DNA of 64,000 nucleotides from contig JAJEKV010000012.1 of the NCBI GenBank assembly GCA_021234155.1, positions 10,444,448 to 10,508,447 of the forward strand, given 5' to 3'. The stretch is from Isoetes taiwanensis. Its lineage: Eukaryota > Streptophyta > Lycopodiopsida > Isoetales > Isoetaceae. Position 1 is the first letter of the stretch; each line of letters opens with the position of its first letter. The notes below the pieces were generated by a model, which worked only from the letters and a program-made list of their open reading frames with translations, did no database searches and was not told the origin of the DNA. The position numbers and the translations under genes were made by a program. Below are positions 30,197-38,639 of this stretch, one piece after another.

Positions 30197-31435
30197 TTAA
30201 TAAGGCTCTCCTTTGATATGACTGGCCAAGTGCATATCTTTCCTCATTAAGGTTACCCTTTTTGCGTGTACCATGTATGCTGTTGCGTCTTCAAAATGCT
30301 GCACGAGTTTCTGCTCCGCTGCTTCTTGTAGGGCTAGCAGCATCTCACCTGTTACCCTCATCTCGGTGCTATATTCTTGGACAACTTCTTTTACTAGCCT
30401 GGCGAAGGGAGCACGGGGGATAAGGAAGCCAAAACTCCTCTGGAAGTGCCGGATCTTCCTTATTGCTCGATTCAGCTTCGACTGGGCTTTCCTCTTCGGC
30501 GGCTTCTTCGGGGGTTTGGGCTTCTCTGGCGGCGGCTTGAGCGTCTGCTTCTTCGTTGGATGTCCCCCTATAATGAATGTGACCTTATTCGCCTGGTAGT
30601 AGGAGTTGTAAGCCTCCCACTTCTTCATGAACTCGTTGTGCTCCTTCAGCTTCTTCTGGTAGACCCTGATAGGGTCTATCACGTAGGATTCCCGTGCAGG
30701 TCGCGGCGCTTTCTTCCTATCCCAAGTCGGGTATGGTGGGCGTGCCTGCACTTGTGGCTCGGGGTCTGTGTGCTCTTTGCCTGGGGGCTTGGAAGAGCTT
30801 CTATCTTGATGATGAGGGTTGTAATCCTCATCATCCGAGTCATCCGAGGATGATGGGGGCTGGTCTGCTGGCCGCTCTTGAATGACAACCTTTGTTAAAG
30901 GAGTCTTCTTTAGTCTTCTCTTGGGCTGCTCCACGCCTTTGCCCTTGAGCTTCTTCTTCAATTCGGCCTCCTTTGCTTCCTTTTCCTCCCTCTTCCTCTT
31001 TTTCTCCGCCTTTTTCTTCTGTCGGCGCCGCTCCTTTGCCTCGTGCATCCGGATCCATGCCTCGAGCTGCTCCTCTTTAGTGGGATCTAGAGTGGGCTCC
31101 CTCTGTTCTTCTGCCTCCTTGGTTTCCCGCTCTCGTTCTGCCCTCTCCTCGTCTTGTATCTCTTGCTCTATCTGTTTGTACACCTCTTCGGTCTCTTCAT
31201 CTATTGAGGCCGGAGACGTAATGTCTTCTTCCTCGTCCAGCTGCTGGTTGATGATGTCCACCAGCTCGGATGTATTCTGCTGCTGCTTATCTGGAGTGCT
31301 CTCCTCGCTTGAAGAAGGTTGTCCTTCTCTCGCGAGAAGTCTCTCTCGAAGCATCTGCTGTATGAGGCTGGCGTCCTGGGCGCTGGGGGTTTCGCCTGGT
31401 CGGGGTTTCCGGGCAGTCTGTTTGGTTCTGGCCAT
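30197..31435 (-). CDS. histone H3-like protein encoded by an LTR retrotransposon
   Basis: An intact ATG-to-stop frame of 412 codons. Residues 1-10 are MARTKQTARK, identical to the start of histone H3 including Lys4 and Lys9, but Ser10 is replaced by Pro. Residues about 11-330 are highly charged: an acidic Ser/Glu segment, a Glu/Lys/Arg coiled coil, then Pro/Lys-rich tracts with likely nuclear-localisation clusters. Residues about 333-412 are an H3 histone fold: FLIPRAPFARLVKEVVQEY corresponds to the H3 alpha-N helix, then MLLALQEAAEQKLVQHFED (alpha 2) and HAKRVTLM with KDMHLASHIKGE (loop 2 and alpha 3). By eye about half of the fold residues equal canonical H3. A normal H3 is about 136 residues, so the insert triples the length. 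It lies between primer-binding site and gag and is flanked by hairpins. Nuclear localisation and chromatin binding are inferred. Confidence 0.88.
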   Translation of the reverse strand: MARTKQTARKPRPGETPSAQDASLIQQMLRERLLAREGQPSSSEESTPDKQQQNTSELVDIINQQLDEEEDITSPASIDEETEEVYKQIEQEIQDEERAERERETKEAEEQREPTLDPTKEEQLEAWIRMHEAKERRRQKKKAEKKRKREEKEAKEAELKKKLKGKGVEQPKRRLKKTPLTKVVIQERPADQPPSSSDDSDDEDYNPHHQDRSSSKPPGKEHTDPEPQVQARPPYPTWDRKKAPRPARESYVIDPIRVYQKKLKEHNEFMKKWEAYNSYYQANKVTFIIGGHPTKKQTLKPPPEKPKPPKKPPKRKAQSKLNRAIRKIRHFQRSFGFLIPRAPFARLVKEVVQEYSTEMRVTGEMLLALQEAAEQKLVQHFEDATAYMVHAKRVTLMRKDMHLASHIKGEPY

Positions 31436-31644
31436 ATTTTACTTCATGTCAAACAGAGTTATGGTGCCCAAAAATTGCCTCGAAGGGGGGAGCTATCTTC
31501 TAGACGTGAAGTCTGCAAATGGGAGGGGTTTGGGTCTATTTATAACATGGCCAATTTTAGGTCAAATTTTAAGTTGCTCTTTTTAATGTGCCAAGGCACC
31601 TATTGACTTAAAACATGTACTTATTTCAGAGTTTCCTAGTACTG

Positions 31645-31711
31645 GTCTCACATGATGCGTTGGAGGCCCGAGCTAATAATTAGATCAAGCTTCTGGCGCA
31701 TGGTGTGAGAC
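31645..31711 (-). repeat. 67-nt hairpin unit, copy B no. 3 (upstream of H3 ORF)
   Basis: The outer arms are GTCTCACATGATGCG and GGCGCATGGTGTGAGAC. The inner palindrome is AGCTAATAATTAGATC here instead of CCTAAATTTTAGG, so the inner sequence differs while foldback potential is retained. Confidence 0.8.
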
Positions 31712-31857
31712 ATTGTACATTTTTTACTACATTATGTAACTTCTAGGCATATTCCTAGGGATGTAATATACAAATCTAGCTAATTCTTACCTTAAAACTC
31801 GATCTAACATGTTACCTTATTAAAATTCATCAAGTATTAAAGTGATTATGGCCTAAT

Positions 31858-31924
31858 GTCTCGCATAATGCGCCCAGGACGCGACCTAAATTTTAGGTTT
31901 GTGCTCTGGCGCATGGTGTAAGAC
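31858..31924 (-). repeat. 67-nt hairpin unit, copy B no. 4 (upstream of H3 ORF)
   Basis: The arms are GTCTCGCATAATGCGCC and GGCGCATGGTGTAAGAC with the inner GACCTAAATTTTAGGTT. It corresponds in position to the copy A unit at 2354. Confidence 0.8.
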
Positions 31925-32114
31925 ATTCTTACCTAGAAAGATTTGGCTCAACTTTTTAGTCTTTTTATGTTCCAATTCGCCTAACTGTTACTAGCTTAGC
32001 ATATACTACAAAAATGAGAAAAAAAAATTCCCACTTTTCGAGGTTTGAGGATCCTATCAAGTTAGTACTACTGGGAGCATGGCCAGTGCTTTGCTCTTGG
32101 TCTCCAAGAACATT

Positions 32115-32126
32115 GCTCTGATACCA
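32115..32126 (-). promoter_or_regulatory. tRNA-Met primer-binding site (copy B)
   Basis: TGGTATCAGAGC on the minus strand, one base inside the LTR end, complementary to the 3' end of initiator tRNA-Met. It starts minus-strand DNA synthesis of the element. Confidence 0.92.
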
Positions 32127-32127
32127 C

Positions 32128-33647
32128 TGTGACGTCCCCTACTCATATACGGTGCACTCACCGTATACAAACAGGAGTTCATCCCCCATACCAGCTCCAT
32201 GCTAATATAGGGCCCTCCACGTATCACTGCAACCTCGAAGTGTTCCAGTGGGAAGAATGAAGGGGTCATTTACCCTGTCTTCCTCAGGGCCTACCTAGCT
32301 GCGGAAGCGTAATATACATGTCAGTAGCACATACATCAACAACATACGGCCACCACGAGGGGTGGTTCACCACATATCTGCATAGTCAAAGATCAGTACA
32401 TCACATAAGGGAGTTCTACCCCGGCTCAGACACAGAGGTGGACTGACAAGCTTGGGTCTCCAGAGATCAAGCAGACAGAGTGCCATAACAGTGGAATTGG
32501 CTGGCAAAGGAACATGGCAATTGGTTAGTCCGCTCCATCCGCCCCTCCTGTGCACACTTTGCAGAGTAGGTTGAAAAGTGTTGGGACCTGACTGTAGCCC
32601 GCCGGATGCATAGCCAAAGGGGCTATTCCTGGGTTGCATCTCCCCAGTTCCGATGGGGCAGGTAGGGATCTCTCCCTCCAGAGATCTACATGCTGACTCA
32701 AGGTGACTAGAGGGCCACTGCCCTTATTCGACTTGAACCCAATGGAGGGTGACGCATCACCCCACGGGTGTCGAGCCCATGCCTTGCCCGCTCGCAGTGG
32801 CAAGCCATTAGACCTAGTCACAAGGATCCCCGGTAGACTTTACACGCCAGAGGGATCTTTCTCATGAGTCAGGACATGAACCTCCTTATGAGCCAGTCTG
32901 GCCCCTTCACCCACAACCAGGTGTGGCTCTTGTACACAGGCCGAATTTTAGTAATGCACTAAAGAGGACTAGCTAGGAGCATCAACTACTAGGCTTTTAG
33001 GCCTCTACCCCCCTTCCCAGTACAATGAGTCCACAGAGATCACCAATACATCCACAACATCAAAGAACTAAAGAATAATATCTAATCTACATCACAGAAG
33101 TTAGGTTTTTTAGTTATGGCTCGCTATCTAGAGTTCTATGTGGCTGCTATGGGCAATTCAATAGGCTACACCTGCTAACTCTATGTCTGGGAGGCGGATT
33201 AGGCTATTGAATCGACGAAATACCTGATCCCTGGCTTGCTCCTCCTGCTCTGAATGCTTCCATGTCGCTGTCTTGCTTGGAGATGCGGTCGGAAGGGAAA
33301 TCTGACGAGCTAGACTGCTCAGGCAGATCTTGGGAGTCGAGATTGACTCTTGGAGCGCGCGAAATGGAGCTCGGAAGGGCTGTGGACGAAAAGGGAAAGT
33401 TAGGGTTTGGTTGCCTTATATAGGCTATCAGTTAGGGTTAGGGTTTCCATGACCCTTGGTATGCCCACTTAATATTTAGTGGGTTAAAGTGCACACATTA
33501 ATAAATGTGCGCACACTTGCAAGTTGCCCCCTAGGGCGCTACTTGCTCGGCTACACGTCGGCGTACACATCAATTGGAATGGCATGTACGCGTGACAGTG
33601 CAGTACGGTATACGTCTGGAGACCGTATATCGTACTGGAACGTCACA
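32128..33647 (-). repeat. 5' LTR of copy B
   Basis: 1520 bp with TGTGACGT...ACGTCACA ends, closely similar to the copy A LTR with several indels. It contains the promoter for the element. The far side abuts palindromic sequence of another transposon at 33648. Confidence 0.9.
33414..33423 (-). promoter_or_regulatory. LTR TATA box candidate (copy B)
   Basis: CTATATAAGG on the minus strand, about 225 bp from the LTR 5' end, conserved in position with copy A. It would place the transcript start so that the H3-like ORF is the first large ORF of the RNA. Confidence 0.5.
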
Positions 33648-33739
33648 GTTTCCCATATTCTATCCATTGGTTACGAGCATGCCGCAGTTGCTCTATATAG
33701 GGACTGCAAAAAATAATTTATTAGTTCCAGGTTAACATG

Positions 33740-34030
33740 CCTATTCTGAAAAGAGACTGCTTTGACTGGTAGCAGTCTCTTTTCAGAGTAGGCAAAACAC
33801 ACCAGGCGCAATTTCAGAATAGAATGGAAATCCCTACTCTGAAAAGAGACTGCCTTGACTGGTAGCAGTCTCTTTTTGGAGTAGGCAAATCGTGCCTGGC
33901 GCGATTTCAGAATAGAATGGAAATCGTGCCAGGCGCGATTTGCCTACTCTGAAAAGAGACTGCTCAGAGTAGGCAAATCGCATCTGGCGCGATTTCAAAA
34001 TGGAAGGAAATTGCGCCTGACGCGATTTGA
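33740..34030. repeat. subterminal palindrome cluster
   Basis: Stem-loops built from CTACTCTGAAAAGAGACTGC and its inverted copy occur at about 33745-33795 and 33834-33890, with a shortened one near 33945. Between them are AAATCGTGCC/GGCGCGATTT palindromes. Related CGCGCTTGGCGCG motifs recur in the neighbouring gene at about 35970 and 36115. The arrangement resembles the subterminal repeats of a DNA transposon. Confidence 0.7.
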
Positions 34031-34099
34031 CTAACTAGAAACCACTTAACTGGTGCTACTCAGTTAAACATATCGAAAATACAAAAACAAAAAATGAGG

Positions 34100-36581
34100 G
34101 AAGAAAGAGTTACCTTTTGTACGGAAATGTTTTTCCCATGTCGTTAAGAAGTGCACTGATTTCGGCTAGTTCGGAAGGAGTTGTTGAGCCGCTCAGGAAC
34201 CGGTAGTTTCTCCCCTTTTTTTTTTTTTTTTGTAGAAACGGCAGAGGGGTTATATTACATGTAATACATAGTAATACAAAAATGAACAGAGTGAAACTCT
34301 GTTATAAGGCCTTAACTAGGCCTGACTCTCCAAAGGAGGAAGTTTCAGCTAGATTAGAACACTGTTTAAAAGGATTTAATCCAAAATAGCCAAAATTAAA
34401 GTTTAAGGCAAGACACTGAAAAGATAGAATAGTCAAGCATTGTTTGCTAATGCCTCAATCGTCCATAACTCCATCAAGAGTTATTATTGCGAAGGCATGG
34501 GCTGTGTTCTCAAAGACCATATTGTCTAGTTCGATAGCCCCATATGCAGCGGAGTCCAAAATATAGAGAATCCATGACTCTCTCGCCCCTTCACAAATTC
34601 CGAGCTTGTCTTCAAAATATGATTTGAGTTCCTGCTTGAATTGCCAGATATCTTCATCCCTCAAGACCCTCTTCAGAGTTTTGATCATGATGGTTTCGGT
34701 CTTAACCCATAGCAGAGCTTCCAGTACCTCTCTGTGAGTCATGGGCTTTGTGTCCTCCGGAACCTCCCTCATATGGCCCCCTTCACGATGTTTGCTGACC
34801 AGGTACTCTGCCATCAACATGAGAAAGATTATTAAAATAAGAGGAGAAAAATGCATAGAACCCTTGACCAGGTAGTTTCTGACCGAATACAGCCTATAGA
34901 ACAGCTGATTTCCAGTATTCTGTGCCTTCCGAATCAGAACCTTCTGAGCCTCAATTGAGCTGACTATCTATTATCATGAAATGTATGTCCTAGTTGTCGA
35001 TGAAGTCCTCCAGTTTATTCCACATGAGTACCTTCCTCGTCTTTGTATCGTAAGGCACTACATCTGCCGGCATTAGTATCTGCCCTGGATTTTCGATCAT
35101 GCTATTGACTATCTCCAAGGAGTGCTGCTTGTCGTACCTTCTGCTGACATAAATAGCTTTAGTGGACCTGAAAAGCCTATCGACGTGGACTGGATGGGTG
35201 AAGTTAAGGTCCAGTGGATATTTGTTAGCATATTTTTTGAGCTTGCTCATCGCCTCCAACTGCCTGGCCTTGTCATCATCACTTGTAAGGCATGCTGTAA
35301 CTTCTGTAGTCTACCTCTAGAACTTGCATCTTTCGTATCCTTCAATGCCTGCATGTAGACACTGCCTGAGGGCCTCGTGCTGATGGCTCGTCATACAGTT
35401 GAAAGCCCTTCGCATATTCTTTTAGGCGTCAATGGCTCGCCAATTGTCCAGCCAAATTTGAACAGGGTGTTGACAATATCGTCTGATCTTAGGGCAGTCT
35501 CTTTAAAACAACTAGAACTGCATCGATTAATCTTCTTTAGGCTCTTCTTATTTTTTTGCCCCACTTCAACTAACACTGAACAATATGAATCGTCATGTTC
35601 TTCGCATGTGATAACAATTCCCTGCTTCTTCATTTGATCAGTCTTTTTTATCCTAGACATGAAAATAAGATATGTCTTCCCACTAGTCTTGAAGATCTCG
35701 ACATACCATTTTGACCCCTCTATAAGATCTTCTTCTGGACATGGAGGTTCTACCTGAGCCTTTATTATTCCAGATGCATCTTCTAACATCAACACATGCT
35801 GTAGGTCTGTAAGGGTAACGTCTTCATTTGTCCTTTGCTTTTTTTGACTAAAGATATTTGACTGAATTTGGTTTTCTTTTTTATTGTCCTTTGTGTTCCT
35901 GCAGAATGATAGCATAACGGTAATGTTGAAATGCGAAAATATATGCTAACTTGCAATGTACGCAACAAAAATGCGCTTGGCGCGCTTTGAAACTTGAGAG
36001 ATTATAATCTTAGTCTAGATAGCACCAGGGGCGTTTTGTCTGAAACAAAGGGGGTTTGTCTATATAGAATCAAAAGATAAGAAACTAACATAATGCTTGT
36101 AATATATGCAACAAATACGCGCTTGGCGCACCTTAAAACCGACTTTAAAGATTTTAATCTTCATCTGAAAGCACAACTAACTATAGAAAGCACAACTAAC
36201 TATAGAAGATTGTTCAACTAACTATACAAGACTAAAAATAGCGGATACAGAATTGAACGAAAACACAACATGAAGAAATATCCAAAAATAAATATATCTC
36301 ATCATAGCATATATTTGCATACATCTTGGAACATATGAACTGAAGTATTAGAGGACATATGCTTCTTAGCGGATAATAACTCTAGTATTAAAGAAAAACA
36401 TCTTAAAAACCTAACAAAAGGAGGGAACAGACACAAAATATATAAGAAAAAACTGATGAATACCTGAGCCGCTAGTTGGATTAGTGCTTTCAGCTTGTTC
36501 AGCAAGATCCTGGGTTGCTTTGGCATGTCGTCCACCTCTACCTGCGCCTCGGCCACGGCTGCCAGATCCTCCAGATGTCAT
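34100..36581 (-). pseudogene. unrecognised transposon-like gene, divergent pair (minus member)
   Basis: It begins at ATG 36581 with a Gly/Arg/Ser-rich first exon (MTSGGSGSRGRGAGRGGRHA) ending at a GTATTC donor after 36464. A large piece at 35915-35391 (DASGIIKAQVEPPCPEED; SKWYVEIFKTSGKTYLIFMS; IVITCEEHDDSYCSVLVEVG) and another at 35259-34990 (KKYANKYPLDLNFTHPVHVD; NPGQILMPADVVPYDTKTRK) follow, with a frameshift between. The end, IEAQKVLIRKAQNTGNQLFY onward to GKTFPYKR at about 34110, is split by a retroposed insertion and becomes a continuous frame when the insertion is ignored. I do not recognise the family. Its start is within a few tens of bases of the plus-strand partner, so they probably share a bidirectional promoter. 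Confidence 0.5.
34212..34870 (-). mobile_element. retroposed insertion with poly-A tail and target duplication
   Basis: The insertion has a 16-base poly-T on the plus strand at its left end (a poly-A tail on the minus strand) and is flanked by GGTAGTTTCT at 34202-34211 and 34871-34880. Removing it joins coding sequence of the interrupted gene in frame across the junction. It carries an open minus frame of 133 codons (34856-34455) with a hydrophobic start and a charged body; I do not recognise it. It is a processed pseudogene or a short non-autonomous retroposon. Confidence 0.75.
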
Positions 36582-36589
36582 AGAACTGC

Positions 36590-37926
36590 AAGTTTGGAAG
36601 ATATGTTATGAGACTGGAGTTTTGGTAAATTTATATGTATGGGTTGATAATCTAAGCCGTCAGATTAGAACCGTCAATTTAAATTCCCGTCATTTTAAAA
36701 TTATACCGCCTAAAAAGGGGTCAGGCAAACAAGAATGCCTTGCTTGTGTGAAGCAACTAGAGGTTGCAACTATTGTGGCATGGCCTAAGGACAGTATTCA
36801 ACTGGAGGGGAACTACATGTTTCCTATAGATGCAGAACTATTGTCAATAATGTTCACACAATGTAGCAAGAGACCACTTCCAACTTTCAAACATTATCCC
36901 ACCAAAAGGTGCAAGTCAGATTATGATTGTTCTCCTGAAGCCTTGATGAAGGTTAGAGGAAGTGAATGTTGGTGGGCCTCTTGTATTAAAGCGTTCACAA
37001 TATACGAGATGGTGGGAGCAAGAGCTACATATCAGGAACATAAGTGTGATAGCAGGAGGAATTTCATGTACACTGTATTTGGCTATACAGTTCAGGATGA
37101 AAGATCAAAGAAGAAAAGATTCCCATTGAACGGAAAGTGGATATGTTCAAAAGCATGGATGGCTATACATGGAATTCCAACCTCTACTGTCAAAAGAGAC
37201 ATGAAAATGGTAGTAGAATTGCATTGCACGGGAACACTGGCCTGGTAAGGCCTACCTCAAGAACTATAGCTGCAAAGGAGATATTTGAAAGATATGTGGA
37301 TTTCAATGCAGAAAACATGCCATATAAGAGAAAGAAGGATGAACAGGGTAGAGTTATTGTTGAAAAGAGATTACCATTCCATTGTACCCAGAAGAGCATA
37401 TTAGAGGAAATAAAGTAGGTGTTGGAGATTAGAGGAAAGAAGGGTGTTCCCTAAAAGTAGGTGGAAAACATTAGCTGGTGCTGACGACGATGATGGTACT
37501 ATTAGTAGCATTGTCAAGGCATATGCTCCTCCTCAATCTGACATACACTATGTTGGCCCTAAGAAGGATAGGCCAAAATATCTAGGCATGGATTGTTATG
37601 AACCTTCTACTGACGTGGAGTGCCACCAATTTGTAGTATTAAAACCAGCAGATCTAGAGACCTATCCAGTGTGGTTGGGATACACCATCTCAGATATTTG
37701 CAAAGAAGAAGGTAATGTTAACTTCAATAAGGTGCGTGTGGAATGGTGGTGTCCAGTGCATCAGTTGAGTAATGTCACCGATAAAGAAAGATATTCAGAT
37801 TGTTGGACAAAGAGGTGGAGGAGAAATCCTTGTGATCCTGATCTTTGGCTAGACATTGAAACCGTATTGTACTCGTGGACTCCAAAAACTATTCCAGGTA
37901 GAAATGTGAGAGTTACAATACCTTAG
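36590..37926 (+). pseudogene. unrecognised transposase-like gene, divergent pair (plus member)
   Basis: Pieces in order: QECLACVKQLEVATIVAWP, CKSDYDCSPEALMKVRG, a Cys/Trp-containing segment SECWWASCIKAF, then NGKWICSKAWMAIHGIP, a frameshift, HGNTGLVRPTSRTIAAKEIF, another stop near 37416, and a C-terminal region 37444-37926 (YPVWLGYTISDICKEEGNVN; VRVEWWCPVHQL). The block of C..AW...HGI followed by HGN.G..P resembles a putative transposon protein family common in eukaryotes, and the last part resembles a small barrel (BAH- or chromo-like); both are impressions, not matches. Two breaks make it non-functional. It is divergent to the minus-strand gene at 36581. Confidence 0.45.
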
Positions 37927-38349
37927 GATGTAAGGAATAAGGGTATCATATCATTGGGGATGCTGGATGGAAAATGAAAAACTATGTAAATATGCTTTCT
38001 TCATTAATATGTATCAATCACAGTTATGAAAAGTTGTGTACTACATGAGCAGTGTGATATATGATTTTGTAATTTGAAGTTAAGGTGTGTGAATTTATCT
38101 TAAGGTGTGTAATTTTATGTTAACGTGTAGTGAATTTAATTAAGTTACTAAAAACATGCAATTAAAAATGTATCCCAAAATCAAGACATAATCCCAATTT
38201 ATTTGAATGATGGTTTACAGTCAGATATGATTATGGCTTGATCCCAAATTATCCAGATCTATTGTATAATTGTAGAATTTATTCAATAAACAAAAGGTTC
38301 TATCTGAATCTTTTCTTTTCTGCTCCAGGAAGAGGTAGCTGAAGAGGAT

Positions 38350-38620
38350 GGAGGATGATATATAAACGTGTCAACGAACTTGTCCCATTCCCTCCTTTTA
38401 TTCCTGGATATGTTGAATCTTTTACCCATTTTTTTATCACATAAGGGAGTATTATTGAAATCTCCAGTTAAGTGCGCTAATCCAGATTCTCATTTTCTCC
38501 CATTGTGCTTCACTCTCATGGGGCTCAGTAGAGGCATAAATATTGATGATACTGTACTCTGGCCATCAATCTCAAGGAAACTAACAGACCATCTACCAGA
38601 TGGAGCGACAAAAGAACTAA
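38350..38620 (-). pseudogene. LINE (L1-type) AP-endonuclease remnant
   Basis: The minus strand reads GRWSVSFLEIDGQS, then INIYASTEPHESEAQWEKM, and after a one-base shift LTGDFNNTPLCDKKMGKRFN followed by REWDKFVDTF. N-Y-A at the strand end, GDFN and the K(R)FNIS...REW spacing are typical of the apurinic-type endonuclease of plant L1 LINEs. Only this domain remains. Confidence 0.65.
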
Positions 38621-38639
38621 GGGAGGGATAGACTTTTTT

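Larger units (their letters stand above)
25888..33647 (-). mobile_element. LTR retrotransposon copy B encoding a histone H3-like protein, 3' truncated
   Basis: Minus-strand order: 5' LTR (33647-32128), tRNA-Met primer-binding site (32126-32115), two hairpins, H3-like ORF (31435-30197), two hairpins, ORF2 and ORF3 (29470-27766), gag and protease (27603-25888), then truncation before reverse transcriptase. The gag-protease part is closely related to the Ty3/gypsy copy at 55.2-59.5 kb. That copy also retains the last codons of ORF3 just upstream of gag, which supports ORF3 and gag belonging to one element. The H3 part is linked to the LTR independently by copy A. No single copy in this window is complete. 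Confidence 0.8.

Noticed and set aside
30197-31435. Reading the H3-like ORF as an ordinary host histone H3 gene
   Set aside because: The protein is three times too long, lies between a retroelement primer-binding site and gag, and a second copy has the same LTR and hairpin context.
33424-33445. Interstitial telomere repeat (TTAGGG-like) in the LTR
   Set aside because: Only two or three imperfect units are present, and they recur at the same place in both LTRs, so they are part of the LTR.
1-33647. LTRs at 2630-4248 and 32128-33647 as the two ends of one 33-kb element
   Set aside because: Both have the tRNA-Met primer-binding site on the left (minus-strand downstream) side, so both are 5' LTRs; the host genes in between would also be unexplained.
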